NCBI RefSeq assembly: GCF_041438805.1
Contig: NZ_CP109190.1
Span: forward strand, 8,990,001 to 9,054,000
Length of the DNA stretch: 64,000 nt
Origin: Streptomyces sp. NBC_01707
GTDB taxonomy: Bacteria; Actinomycetota; Actinomycetes; Streptomycetales; Streptomycetaceae
Direction: 5' to 3'
Positions 8,876 through 16,962 of this stretch are shown here, piece after piece. How positions within the stretch are numbered: the stretch's first letter is position 1; each line of letters opens with the position of its first letter. The notes under the pieces are model-generated. The model worked only from the letters and a program-made list of their open reading frames with translations. It had not been told where the DNA came from and ran no database searches. A program made the translations under genes and the position numbers.

Positions 8876-9237
8876 GCCTCGGTGCCGTGTCCGTGCGGGA
8901 CGAACAGGTGGTCGTGGTGGTAGCCGGCCACCACATTGCAGCTCACCCCCGCATCGGTGAGAGCGAGCGCCACGGCGGCGGTGAGCCCCACGGCGTCCAG
9001 AGCGGAGTGGACGCGCAGGGTGATCCAGGCCGCCACATAGTCGTACGTCAGCCCGGCGGCGACGGCTTCCTCCTCCAGGAGCACCAAGGTCAGCCCCTCG
9101 CGCTCGGTGACCGTCACCACGGGAGCGAGACCGGCGGGCGCAGCACCGTCGGGCACCGTGGTGAACACGTACCGGCCGGCGTTCAGCTCCGGCCTCATGC
9201 CGCTCAGCAGGGTTCGCAGGTCGCGTTCGCCAGTCAT
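8876..9237 (-). pseudogene. 5' part of an ACT-domain protein, cut at its 3' end
   Basis: About 120 codons starting at ATG 9237 encode an ACT-domain protein (MTGERDLRTLLSGMRPEL, then LALTDAGVSCNVVAGYHHDH and LFVPHGHGTEAV), a small family usually of 130-150 residues. The family sequence stops after GTEAV at about 8876. The frame stays open to 8248 only by reading methyltransferase-fragment DNA out of frame. The expected continuation (VLEALAAESG) is found at 39667-39768 on the plus strand. The gene is therefore one half of a reciprocal break. A chimeric product of 329 residues could be translated but would have a nonsense C-terminus. Confidence 0.75.
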
Positions 9238-9265
9238 GATCACCACGCTACGGCGGTTCACGCCG

Positions 9266-9901
9266 CTACGGGTGCGACGAGCGGTGCCGCTCATGATGGC
9301 GGGCCACCCGGGCCCGGTTGCCGCACGAGGGCTTGCACCACTCCTGGCGTGGGTGCTCCTTGATGAAGTAGCGCACGCACCGTGGGGCGTGACAGGCACG
9401 CAGCCCGGCACGGTCCGGTCCGGCGAGGAAGCCGATCACGGCGCGGGCCAGGGCGGCGGGCAATGCGCCCTCGCGCTGCGGTGCGCCGGTCGGGTGGTGG
9501 GAGACGAGGGGGTCACCTTCGTCCGGCCAGTCGAGACGGGAGACGGTCGGGACAACTGCGGCCGCGGCATTGAGCCGGTCGAGTGCCTCGGACACGGGCA
9601 CCAGGTCGCGAACATCGGCGGGACTGGGTTCACCGGGGCGTACGGCGTGCGCGAAGAGGGCCCGGACGGCGGCACGCAGGGACCGTACGGCGGCGAGGCT
9701 CTCCTCGTCCGCCTCCCAGACATCGGCCGACGCGGAGTCCGCCGCCCGGACATCGGCCTCCGGGCCGGGCCCGAGCAGACCGGGCCGTTCGTGCACCCAG
9801 GCGGTCAGCCCCTCGGGGGTGCCGAGGTCGTCGGCGACACCGCCCCGTCCGTCATGGCGGACGGTGAGTGCGAGGTCGAGCGCGAGCCGGGTGTCGGACA
9901 T
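9266..9901 (-). CDS. CGNR zinc-finger / ABATE-domain regulator
   Basis: 211 residues from ATG 9901. The N-terminal ABATE (stress-induced) domain is followed by a C-terminal zinc-binding CGNR motif: CHAPRCVRYFIKEHPRQEWC, then KPSCGNRARVARHHERH. The cysteines and the CGNR tetrapeptide are intact. These proteins are presumed DNA-binding regulators. In-frame ATGs 30 and 36 nt upstream (MVMADATISL) are possible alternatives, but they would place the start inside the palindrome at 9906-9934. It is divergent from a PNPOx-family gene and probably controls it and itself through that palindrome. Confidence 0.82.
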   Translation of the reverse strand: MSDTRLALDLALTVRHDGRGGVADDLGTPEGLTAWVHERPGLLGPGPEADVRAADSASADVWEADEESLAAVRSLRAAVRALFAHAVRPGEPSPADVRDLVPVSEALDRLNAAAAVVPTVSRLDWPDEGDPLVSHHPTGAPQREGALPAALARAVIGFLAGPDRAGLRACHAPRCVRYFIKEHPRQEWCKPSCGNRARVARHHERHRSSHP

Positions 9902-9905
9902 AAGG

Positions 9906-9934
9906 CTAATGGTAGCGTCAGCCATAACCATTAG
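9906..9934. promoter_or_regulatory. Perfect palindrome between divergent CGNR and PNPOx genes
   Basis: CTAATGGT at 9906-9913 and ACCATTAG at 9927-9934 are exact inverted repeats with a 13-nt spacer. They lie between the start codons of the divergent genes (9901 and 9953). The local A+T content is well above the flanks. It is probably the operator of the CGNR regulator, which is an inference from position only. Confidence 0.55.
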
Positions 9935-9952
9935 GTGCGGGGAGGGACCGGT

Positions 9953-10606
9953 ATGACCGAGCTGCGTCTGTTGCTGCGTGACATCGAGGTGTTCCAGGGC
10001 GAGTTGCCCGAATTCGATCCGAGGACGGCCCCTGACACCCCCGAGGAACTCTTCACCGAGTGGCTGCTGCACGCACTGGACTCCGGGGTCCGCGAGCCGC
10101 ACGCGATGACTCTGTCGACGGCGGGTGCCGACGGGAATCCGACCGCCCGCACACTCATCCTCAAGAACGTGTCCGCACAGGGCTGGCAGTTCGCCTCGGA
10201 CGCGGGCAGCGTCAAGGGCCGCAATCTCGCGGACCGCCCGTTCGCCGCTCTCACCTTCTACTGGCCGCAGTCGGCGCGCCAGGTGCGGGTGCGCGGGCCC
10301 GTCGTCGCCGAGAGCGCCGAGCGGAGCGCCGCGGACTTCCTGGCCCGCGGACCTGGGGCCAGGGCGGAGGCGCTGCTCGGGCGGCAGAGCAGCCCGCTGA
10401 CGGACCTCGCTGTGCGCGACGCGGCGGTACGTCGGTCGCTCGCCCGGGTGGAGCGGGAGCCGGATCTCGTACCGACGGGATGGACGCTGCACTCGGTGCG
10501 GGCGCAGACCGTGGAGTTCTGGCAGGGCGACAAGCAGCGCAACCACACCCGGCTCAACTACCGTGCCACGGCTACCGGTTGGGATCGTGAACTGCTGTGG
10601 CCCTGA
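9953..10606 (+). CDS. Pyridoxamine 5'-phosphate oxidase family protein
   Basis: 217 residues with the FMN split-barrel fold: EPHAMTLSTAGADGNPTART, then LILKNVSAQGWQFASDAGS, FYWPQSARQVRVRGPV and a C-terminal dimerisation segment ending in the NYRATATGWDRELLWP tail. This organisation matches PdxH-like enzymes that oxidise pyridoxine/pyridoxamine phosphate with O2. The C-terminal Arg/His motif of true PdxH (RLHDR-type) is replaced by NHTRLNYR, so the substrate may differ. The ATG at 9953 is preferred because GGGGAGG lies 8 nt upstream. It is divergent from the CGNR regulator, which probably controls it. Confidence 0.85.
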   Translation: MTELRLLLRDIEVFQGELPEFDPRTAPDTPEELFTEWLLHALDSGVREPHAMTLSTAGADGNPTARTLILKNVSAQGWQFASDAGSVKGRNLADRPFAALTFYWPQSARQVRVRGPVVAESAERSAADFLARGPGARAEALLGRQSSPLTDLAVRDAAVRRSLARVEREPDLVPTGWTLHSVRAQTVEFWQGDKQRNHTRLNYRATATGWDRELLWP

Positions 10607-10630
10607 GCTGACCCCGCGCGGGCCGCGACG

Positions 10631-10873
10631 TCAGGTGAGGTCGAACTCGCCGTCGCGGGCGTTCACCACGAAGGCCCGCCATTCGGCCGGGGTGAAAATC
10701 AGTGAAGGGCTGCCGGGCTTACCGGCGTTGCGCATCGCGATGAATCCCTCGACGAAGGCGATCTGGACATCCCCGGCCCCCTGTGTGCCCGACTGCCAGT
10801 CGGCCTTGCTGAGGTCGAGGTCCGGCTTGTCCCAGCCGGCAAAGGGCTGCTGGGTGGTGGTGCTCTCCGCCAC
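10631..10873 (-). CDS. DUF397 domain-containing protein
   Basis: 80 residues. The central WQSGTQGAGDVQIAFVEG and the C-terminal LIFTPAEWRAFVVNARDGEF are hallmarks of DUF397, a small actinobacterial family usually encoded beside an XRE/HTH regulator and involved in developmental or antibiotic control. The GTG start at 10873 has GGGAGGA upstream. No XRE partner is adjacent, so this copy is an orphan. It is convergent with the PNPOx gene. Confidence 0.88.
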   Translation of the reverse strand: MAESTTTQQPFAGWDKPDLDLSKADWQSGTQGAGDVQIAFVEGFIAMRNAGKPGSPSLIFTPAEWRAFVVNARDGEFDLT

Positions 10874-10978
10874 GTCGGCTCCTCCCGCTAGTCGTCCCGG
10901 CCAAAGCCTAGCCACCGCGGGCGGTCCCGGACAGGCCGCGGCCAAGGCTTGCTCGGCCGGCCCGGGACGGTGCTCGTC

Positions 10979-12145
10979 TCAGGTCCGGGGAGGCTCGGCT
11001 CCGACCAGCCACATGGAGAAGAACTGCGCCCCGCCGCCGTAGGCGTGGCCGAGCGCCTTACGGGCGCCCGGCACCTGGTGTTCGCCTGCCTGTCCGCGTA
11101 CCTGCAGGGCCGCTTCGGCGAAGCGGATCATGCCGGACGCGCCGATGGGGTTGGTGGAGAGCACACCGCCCGACGGGTTCACCGGCAGGTCGCCGTCGAG
11201 TTCGGTGACGCCGGACTCGGTGAGCTTCCAGCCCTCCCCCTCGGCTGCGAAACCGAGATTCTCCAGCCACATCGGCTCGTACCAGGAGAACGGGACGTAC
11301 ATCTCGACGGCGTCGATCTCCCGTCGCGGGTCGTTGATCCCGGCCTGCCGGTACACATCGGCCGCACAGTCCTTGCCCGCCTGCGGCGAGACGAAGTCCT
11401 TGCCGGCGAACAGGGTCGGTTCACTGCGCATCGCGCCGCCGTGCACCCAGGCGGGCGGATGCGGCGAACGGTCGGCGCCCGTCCGGTCGGTGAGGATCAT
11501 CGCGCACGCGCCGTCCGAGGACGGGCAGGTCTCGGAATAGCGGATCGGGTCCCAGAGCATCGGTGCGGCCTGCACCTTCTCCAGCGTGATGTCCGGGTCG
11601 TGGATGTGTGCGTACGGGTTCTTGAGCGCGTTGCGCCGGTCCTTGTAGGCGACGAGGGAGCCGACCGTGTCGGGCGCCCCGGTGCGGCGCATGTACGCGC
11701 GCACGTGCGGGGCGAAGAAGCCGCCCGCGCCCGCGAGGAGCGGCTGCTGGAACGGGATGGGCAGCGACAGCCCCCACATGGCGTTGGACTCGGACTGCTT
11801 CTCGAAGGCCAGGGTGAGCACGGTGCGGTGCACCCGCGCGGCGACGAGATTGGCGGCGACGAGCGCCGTGGAACCACCGACCGAGCCCGCGGTGTGCACG
11901 CGGAGCATCGGTTTTCCGACCGCGCCGAGGGCGTCGGCGAGATAGAGCTCCGGCATCATCAGGCCCTCGAAGAAGTCGGGTGCCTTGCCGATGACGACGG
12001 CGTCGATGTCCGCCCAGGTCAGGGCGGCGTCCTCCAGAGCGCGTACGGCGGCTTCACGGACGAGACCGGCGAGGGACACGTCCCGGCGGGCGGAGACGTG
12101 CTTGGTCTGGCCGATGCCGACGACGGCTACGGGCTCCTTAGACAT
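10979..12145 (-). CDS. SCP-x-type thiolase (Ltp3-like)
   Basis: 388 residues of the thiolase-like lipid-transfer family. The N-terminus is VAVVGIGQTKHVSARR. HTAGSVGGSTALVAAN occupies the place of the nucleophile loop, with Ser-Val in place of the usual Cys-containing motif. The C-terminal NPSGGVLSTNPIGASG and GHAYGGGAQF loops are conserved. Members include retro-aldolases and thiolases acting on steroid side chains. It overlaps the preceding thiolase by 8 bp and closes a four-gene operon. Length and order match mycobacterial ltp3 (Rv3523) following ltp4 and a DUF35 gene. Exact chemistry is uncertain because such proteins form heteromers with DUF35 partners. Confidence 0.82.
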   Translation of the reverse strand: MSKEPVAVVGIGQTKHVSARRDVSLAGLVREAAVRALEDAALTWADIDAVVIGKAPDFFEGLMMPELYLADALGAVGKPMLRVHTAGSVGGSTALVAANLVAARVHRTVLTLAFEKQSESNAMWGLSLPIPFQQPLLAGAGGFFAPHVRAYMRRTGAPDTVGSLVAYKDRRNALKNPYAHIHDPDITLEKVQAAPMLWDPIRYSETCPSSDGACAMILTDRTGADRSPHPPAWVHGGAMRSEPTLFAGKDFVSPQAGKDCAADVYRQAGINDPRREIDAVEMYVPFSWYEPMWLENLGFAAEGEGWKLTESGVTELDGDLPVNPSGGVLSTNPIGASGMIRFAEAALQVRGQAGEHQVPGARKALGHAYGGGAQFFSMWLVGAEPPRT

Positions 12146-13190
12146 GCGTGGTCTCCCCTTCGAGGACGGCGACCAGATTCTGCTGCAGACAGGGTCCCGA
12201 TGTGGCGTGGGCCAGCGCCCGGTCGGACTCGCCGCGGTGGATACCGGCCGCGGCCTCGCCGAGCCGGATCAGCCCGGCGGCCATGACGGGGTTGGCGGCG
12301 AGCGCACCGCCGGACGGGTTGACGCGAACGCTGTCGTCGAGTCCGAGCGCCTTGCGCAGCACCACCTCCTGGGAGGTGAACGGGGCGTGCAACTCCGCTG
12401 TGTCGACAGGCCGTTCGAAGGCACCGGCCCGTTCGGCGGCGAGCCGGGCCGACGGCGAGTCGGTCAGCTCCCGCACTCCGAGGCTGTGGGCCTCGATGCG
12501 GTGGTCGATGCCACGGATCCAGGCCGGGCGGGTGCACAGAGCGCGCGCGGTGTCACCGGCGGCGAGGACCACGGCTGCGGCGCCGTCGCCGACCGGTGGG
12601 CAGTCGCCGGTGCGCAACGGCCGGACGACGTAGTCGCCGGCCGGTACGGAGCCGGCGAGCTGTGCGTGCGGATTGTCCGCGGCGGCGGTGCGGTTGCGGG
12701 CGGCGATCGAGGCGAGGGCGGCCTCGTCGGTTTCGCCCGCGTCGATCAGTGCCTGGGCCTGGAGTGCGGCGAGCGCGACGGAGTCGGGCCAGAGCGGGCC
12801 GACGTAGTACGGATCGAGCTGGCGGGTGAGGACGTCGCGCACCTCACCGGGCGAGGACTTCCCGTAGGAGTAGACGAGGGCGGTGTCGGCCTCACCGGTC
12901 CGGAGTTTCACCCATGCCTCGTACAGCGCCCAGGCGCCGTCCATCTCCACATGGGACTCGGAGATCGGCGGCTGGGCGCCGACGCCGTCGAGGGCCATGG
13001 TGAAGGAGAAGGCGCGGCCGGCGAGGTAGTCGCTGGATCCCGAGCAGGTGAAGCCGATGTCGCGCGCCCTGAGGCCGGTCGCGTCGAGGACCTGGTGCAG
13101 GACCGGCATGAGCATTTCGACCTCGGAGAGGTCGTCGGTGCGCCGCCGATGGTCCGTCTGCGCGAAGGCGACGATCGCTACGTCTCGCAT
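12138..13190 (-). CDS. Thiolase-like lipid-transfer protein (Ltp4-like)
   Basis: 350 residues. The N-terminus VAIVAFAQTDHRRRTDD is followed by a thiolase core (SESHVEMDGAWALYEAWVKL, then PPVGDGAAAVVLAAGD) and NPSGGALAANPVMAAG near the end. The canonical catalytic Cys of biosynthetic thiolases is not evident, as in Ltp-type partners. The ATG directly follows the DUF35 stop codon (no gap) and its end overlaps the next thiolase. A short thiolase next to a longer one and a two-domain DUF35 protein matches the mycobacterial Rv3521-Rv3523 arrangement. Confidence 0.82.
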   Translation of the reverse strand: MRDVAIVAFAQTDHRRRTDDLSEVEMLMPVLHQVLDATGLRARDIGFTCSGSSDYLAGRAFSFTMALDGVGAQPPISESHVEMDGAWALYEAWVKLRTGEADTALVYSYGKSSPGEVRDVLTRQLDPYYVGPLWPDSVALAALQAQALIDAGETDEAALASIAARNRTAAADNPHAQLAGSVPAGDYVVRPLRTGDCPPVGDGAAAVVLAAGDTARALCTRPAWIRGIDHRIEAHSLGVRELTDSPSARLAAERAGAFERPVDTAELHAPFTSQEVVLRKALGLDDSVRVNPSGGALAANPVMAAGLIRLGEAAAGIHRGESDRALAHATSGPCLQQNLVAVLEGETTHV

Positions 13191-14135
13191 CTACAGCAGC
13201 TCCTTGTACGCGTCGTAGTCGGCGTCCGGCTCTCCGGTGGGCCGGTAGTGGTCGGGGTGGCGGGCGCCCTCGGTCCAGACGGGCTCGACCCGCAGACCCA
13301 TCCGCACCTGGTCGTACGGGATGCCCCCGATCCGTCCGTGCAGTGCGAGGTCGGCGCCGTCGAGGGCGATGTGGGCGTAGACGTACGGGACCTCGATGTC
13401 GAGGTTCTTCGCCTTGATGTTGACGATGCAGTACGTGGTGACTGTGCCGCGCGGGCCGACCTCGACCTGTTCGGCGGTGGCTACGCCGCAGGTGGGGCAG
13501 GCGCCGCGGGGCGGGACGTACACCTTGCGGCAGGACGGGCAGCGCTCGCCGACGGTGCGCTGCTCGGCGAGGGCGTTGAGGTACGCGCTCTGGGCGCGGC
13601 CGGGCGTGTACGTGTAGTCGAGGCGGGCCGCGGTGACGATGCCGGTGACGGGGTCGGCGAACTCGCCGCTGTGCGGGGTGCTTCCGGCCGTGGGCTCGCT
13701 CTCGTACGGTTCGAAGCAGGCGATGTCCGTGATGGCACCGGTGCGCTGCGGGGCCCAGCGGATCCGGACCCGCATGCCGGTGTTCACGGCTTCGGGTCCC
13801 GGCGCGTCGAGGACATGGAGCAGGGCGGTGTCGGCCCCGTCCAGCCTGACCAGCACCCAGGCGAACGGGGTGGCCAGGGGCTGGTCACGGCGCGGGGCCG
13901 GGTTCCAGGCCCAGGTGGTGACGGTGCCGGTGGTGGCGACCTCGGTCAGTTCGCGCAGTTCCTCGGCGGTGACGGGGTCGTACTCGACGGGCGGGACCAG
14001 GACCCTTCCGTCGCCGGTCCGCACGCCGAGCACGGTCCGTTCGCGCAGCCCGGTCAGGAAGGCGCTCTGGACCGGGCCGAGGGAGCGGGTGAAGGGGAAC
14101 TCGACCACCAGTGGTGCGCTGAGGACGTCGGGCAC
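13191..14135 (-). CDS. Tandem DUF35 OB-fold protein with zinc ribbon (thiolase partner)
   Basis: 314 residues with two DUF35 (ChsH2-type) OB-fold domains. The first (about 20-150) has lost its zinc ribbon. The second (about 175-310) retains CPSCRKVYVPPRGACPTCG, a C-x2-C...C-x2-C zinc site, followed by the acyl-CoA-binding OB fold (GTVTTYCIVNIKAKN). DUF35 proteins bind thiolase-fold partners and acyl-CoA in steroid side-chain degradation. The GTG start at 14135 has AAGGAG upstream. It sits between the crotonase and the two thiolases, as Rv3521 does near ltp4/ltp3. Confidence 0.85.
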   Translation of the reverse strand: MPDVLSAPLVVEFPFTRSLGPVQSAFLTGLRERTVLGVRTGDGRVLVPPVEYDPVTAEELRELTEVATTGTVTTWAWNPAPRRDQPLATPFAWVLVRLDGADTALLHVLDAPGPEAVNTGMRVRIRWAPQRTGAITDIACFEPYESEPTAGSTPHSGEFADPVTGIVTAARLDYTYTPGRAQSAYLNALAEQRTVGERCPSCRKVYVPPRGACPTCGVATAEQVEVGPRGTVTTYCIVNIKAKNLDIEVPYVYAHIALDGADLALHGRIGGIPYDQVRMGLRVEPVWTEGARHPDHYRPTGEPDADYDAYKELL

Positions 14136-14150
14136 GGTTGTCTCCTTGAC

Positions 14151-14951
14151 TCAGGCGCGCCGGAAGACGGGCGGGCGCTTCTCGGCGAAGGCGCGGGCGC
14201 CTTCCTTGGCGTCGGCGGTCGCGAATACCGGCCAGCCGCGCTTCAGCTCGGCGGCGAGCCCGTCGGTCTCGGTCATCTCGGCGGTCTCGTACACGGAGGC
14301 CTTGACGGCCTCGACGGCGAGCGGACCGCAGGCGTTGATCCGCTCGGCGACGTCGAGGGCCTGTTCCAGTGCGGTGCCGTCGGGGACGACTCTGCCGATC
14401 AGCCCGATGCGGGCTGCTTCGTCGGCGCTGTACGGGCGTCCGGTGAGGAGCATCTCGAGGGCATGGGTGCGGGCTATCTGGCGCGGCAGCCGTACCGTCG
14501 AGCCACCGATGGGGAACAGTCCCCGCTTGACCTCGAAGAGCCCGAATGTGGCGCTCGCACCGGCGATACGGATATCGGTGCCCTGAAGAATCTCGGTTCC
14601 ACCCGCCACGCAGTGCCCCTCGACGGCGGCGATGACCGGCTTGCGGGGGCGGTGGTGGCGCAGCATCGCCTTCCAGTGCAGGTCGGGGTCGGCCGTCATC
14701 CGGTCCCGGTACTGCTCGCCCTCCATGCCCTTGCCCGCCAGGGCCTTGAGGTCCATGCCGGCGCAGAAGGAGCCTCCTGCGCCGGTGAGGACGACGGAAC
14801 GTATGCCGTCGTCCTCGTCCGCGGCCAGCCAGCCGTCGTACAGCCCGACCAGCATCGGCAGCGAGAGCGCGTTCTTCGCCTCCGGCCTGTTCAGGGTGAG
14901 CACCAGTGTGGCGCCTTCGCGCTGCACGGTGAGGTGTTCCGTACCACCCAT
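14151..14951 (-). CDS. Enoyl-CoA hydratase/isomerase family protein (EchA19-like)
   Basis: 266-residue crotonase. The oxyanion-hole segments are GAGGSFCAGMDLKALAG and AAVEGHCVAGGTEILQG, and the C-terminal DAKEGARAFAEKRPP is typical. The GTEILQGTDIR stretch with a Glu in the active-site loop resembles mycobacterial EchA19, which hydrates enoyl-CoA intermediates of the steroid side chain. ATG at 14951 has GGGAGGCAGGCA upstream. It is the first gene of the minus-strand operon and faces the acyl-CoA synthetase across a KstR-like site. Confidence 0.85.
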   Translation of the reverse strand: MGGTEHLTVQREGATLVLTLNRPEAKNALSLPMLVGLYDGWLAADEDDGIRSVVLTGAGGSFCAGMDLKALAGKGMEGEQYRDRMTADPDLHWKAMLRHHRPRKPVIAAVEGHCVAGGTEILQGTDIRIAGASATFGLFEVKRGLFPIGGSTVRLPRQIARTHALEMLLTGRPYSADEAARIGLIGRVVPDGTALEQALDVAERINACGPLAVEAVKASVYETAEMTETDGLAAELKRGWPVFATADAKEGARAFAEKRPPVFRRA

Positions 14952-14974
14952 TGCCTGCCTCCCGTCTCCAGATC

Positions 14975-14988
14975 TAGAACAGGTTGCA
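14975..14988. promoter_or_regulatory. KstR-consensus operator (TnnAACnnGTTnnA)
   Basis: TAGAACAGGTTGCA matches the published KstR (TetR-family steroid-catabolism repressor) motif at all eight defined positions. It lies 23 bp upstream of the crotonase start and 130 bp upstream of the divergent acyl-CoA synthetase start, between exactly the kinds of genes KstR controls in mycobacteria and rhodococci. No kstR gene is in the window. Confidence 0.6.
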
Positions 14989-15016
14989 GTAGGTGGGGGC
15001 CCAGTTCAATAGTTTT

Positions 15017-15031
15017 CTGACAGTCAGTCAG
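15017..15031. promoter_or_regulatory. Inverted repeat in the acyl-CoA synthetase promoter
   Basis: CTGAC-AGTCA-GTCAG, two exact 5-bp arms around 5 nt, also readable as a TGAC/GTCA repeat. It lies about 90 bp upstream of the acyl-CoA synthetase start and could be a second regulator site or overlap a promoter. The function is unknown. Confidence 0.35.
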
Positions 15032-15118
15032 TTTTCTTCGGCGGCGCCCCTTCCCAGTTGTGCCGGTCGGCGCTCTAATGACCGCCGGACCACTCAGCAA
15101 CCGGGGTCAGGAGGAACG

Positions 15119-16768
15119 GTGGAGTACAACCTTGCCGACCTGTTCGAGTCGGTCGTCGACGCGGTCCCGGATCGCGAGGCGCTCGTGTATCTCGACCATC
15201 CCGGTACGGGTGCCGAGCGGCGGCTCACCTATGCGGAGCTGGACGGCGCCGCCAACCGGATCGCCCACCATCTGATCGACGCGGGTCTGACCCCCGGCGA
15301 GCACCTCGGGCTCCATCTCTACAACGGCATCGAGTACCTCCAGACCGTACTGGCCTGCCTCAAGGCGCGCATCGTGCCGGTCAACGTCAACTATCGGTAT
15401 GTGGAAGACGAGTTGGTCTACCTCTACCGGGATGCGGATCTGACGGCCCTGGTCTTCGACGCCGAGTTCGACGAGCGGGTCGCGGCCGCCGCGCCGAGGG
15501 CACCCGAGCTCCGCCACCTCGTACGGGTCGGCACGCCGGCGGCGGGCGCGCCGGGTCCGGATGCCGTGGCGTTCGCCGACGCCGACGCGGCCGGGGATCC
15601 CGGGCGCGGTTTCTCGCCCCGATCGGGCGACGACCAGTTCATCATCTACACCGGTGGCACCACGGGCATGCCCAAGGGTGTGATGTGGCGCCAGGAGGAC
15701 CTCTTCTTCTCCGGTCTCGGCGGCGGCGCGCCGACCGGTGACCCGGTGAAGACCCCGCAGGAGCTGGCCGAGCGGGTCGCCGCGGGCGGCGACGGCATCA
15801 CCTTCTTCCCCACTCCCCCGCTGATGCACGGAACGTCGACGCTGACCGCGTTCATCGGGTTCAACTTCGGTCAGCGGGTCGTCGTCCACCGCAAGTTCGT
15901 GCCGGAGGAGGTGCTCCGTACGATCGAGAAGGAGAAGGTCACCAGCGTGTCTCTGGTCGGCGACGCGATGCTGCGACCGCTGATCGACGCGCTGAGGGGG
16001 CCCCTGAAGGGCACCGACTGCTCGTCACTGTTCTCCGTATCCAGCTCGGGCGCGATCATGTCCGACTCGGTGCGCGCGGAGTTCCAGTCGCTGGTGCCCA
16101 CCGTGATGCTGCTCAACAACTTCGGCTCGTCGGAGTCCGGCTTCAACGGCACCGCGACGGCCGACTCCGGTCCGCAGAACGGGTTCCGCATCCAGGTCAA
16201 CTCCCGTACGGCCGTCGTCGACCCGGCGACGTACGATCCGGTGGCGCCGGGCGAGCCGGGCCGCATCGCCCAGCGGGGCCACGTACCGCTCGGCTACTAC
16301 AACGACCCGCGCAAGACCGCGGAGACGTTCTTCCGCAGGGACGGGGAGCGATGGGTGCTGCTCGGCGACATGGCCACCGTCGACGCGGACGGCATCGTCA
16401 CCGTGCTCGGCCGCGGCTCGCAGTGCATCAACACCGGGGGCGAGAAGGTGTACCCGGAGGAGGTCGAACAGGCGCTCAAGTCCCATCCGGACGTGTACGA
16501 CGCGCTCGTCGCCGGGGTGCCCGACGAACGGTGGGGAAGCCACGTGGCGGCGGTGGTGCAACTGCGCGAGGGAGCGGCCGAACCCTCGCTCGACGAGGTC
16601 CAGGCGCACTGCCGGAGCCGTCTAGCCGGGTACAAGATCCCCCGGCAGCTGGTGATCGCCCCACACATCCAGCGCTCACCCAGCGGCAAGGCCGACTACC
16701 GGTGGGCCCGCTCGATCGTCGCGCCCGGCCGCGGACCGCGGACACCCGGCCTCGGATCGCAGGACTGA
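15119..16768 (+). CDS. Acyl-CoA synthetase (FadD19-like)
   Basis: 549-residue AMP-forming ligase. Motifs in order are IIYTGGTTGMPKGVMW (A3 P-loop), LLNNFGSSESGFNG (A5), WVLLGDMATVDADGIV with GRGSQCINTGGEKVYPEEVE (A7-A8 hinge), and a final SPSGKADYRW with the catalytic Lys. The GGVMWR-type P-loop context and the NVNYRYVEDELVYLYRD segment resemble FadD19, which activates C24/C27 steroid side chains. The GTG start at 15119 has AGGAGG 4 nt upstream; the longer open frame upstream lacks a ribosome site. It is divergent from the echA/DUF35/thiolase operon and shares its putative KstR operator. Confidence 0.88.
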   Translation: MEYNLADLFESVVDAVPDREALVYLDHPGTGAERRLTYAELDGAANRIAHHLIDAGLTPGEHLGLHLYNGIEYLQTVLACLKARIVPVNVNYRYVEDELVYLYRDADLTALVFDAEFDERVAAAAPRAPELRHLVRVGTPAAGAPGPDAVAFADADAAGDPGRGFSPRSGDDQFIIYTGGTTGMPKGVMWRQEDLFFSGLGGGAPTGDPVKTPQELAERVAAGGDGITFFPTPPLMHGTSTLTAFIGFNFGQRVVVHRKFVPEEVLRTIEKEKVTSVSLVGDAMLRPLIDALRGPLKGTDCSSLFSVSSSGAIMSDSVRAEFQSLVPTVMLLNNFGSSESGFNGTATADSGPQNGFRIQVNSRTAVVDPATYDPVAPGEPGRIAQRGHVPLGYYNDPRKTAETFFRRDGERWVLLGDMATVDADGIVTVLGRGSQCINTGGEKVYPEEVEQALKSHPDVYDALVAGVPDERWGSHVAAVVQLREGAAEPSLDEVQAHCRSRLAGYKIPRQLVIAPHIQRSPSGKADYRWARSIVAPGRGPRTPGLGSQD

Positions 16769-16962
16769 ACGGCCGCCCTTGATCCCGGACCCGACCCGGG
16801 TGCGAGGACCGTCGCCGAGCCGTGCAATCTCACCCGAGTGCGCCGCCGCGCGTCCACCACTTGTGCGCGGCGGCTGTTCCGACGTAAGCCATTCAGGCAC
16901 GTGATGTGTCCAACCGCTCACCCTGCGTGGCATCAGAGGGTGTTCGCCCATAGTTTCGGCTC

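Noticed and set aside
8860..8890. IS element, recombinase site or long inverted repeat at the inversion ends
   Set aside because: Only a 4-bp GGCG is shared by both junctions, and no transposase gene or terminal repeats are present. End joining fits better than element-mediated inversion.
9902..10546. Long N-terminal extension of the CGNR protein through the divergent promoter
   Set aside because: It would be antisense to the PNPOx gene. The conserved domain starts near ATG 9901.
11985..15020. A 1011-codon open frame on the plus strand across the thiolase, DUF35 and crotonase genes
   Set aside because: It is antisense to four well-supported genes, its translation is low-complexity and Arg/Gly/Val-rich, and it lacks a ribosome site. 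Long antisense frames are expected at this G+C content.
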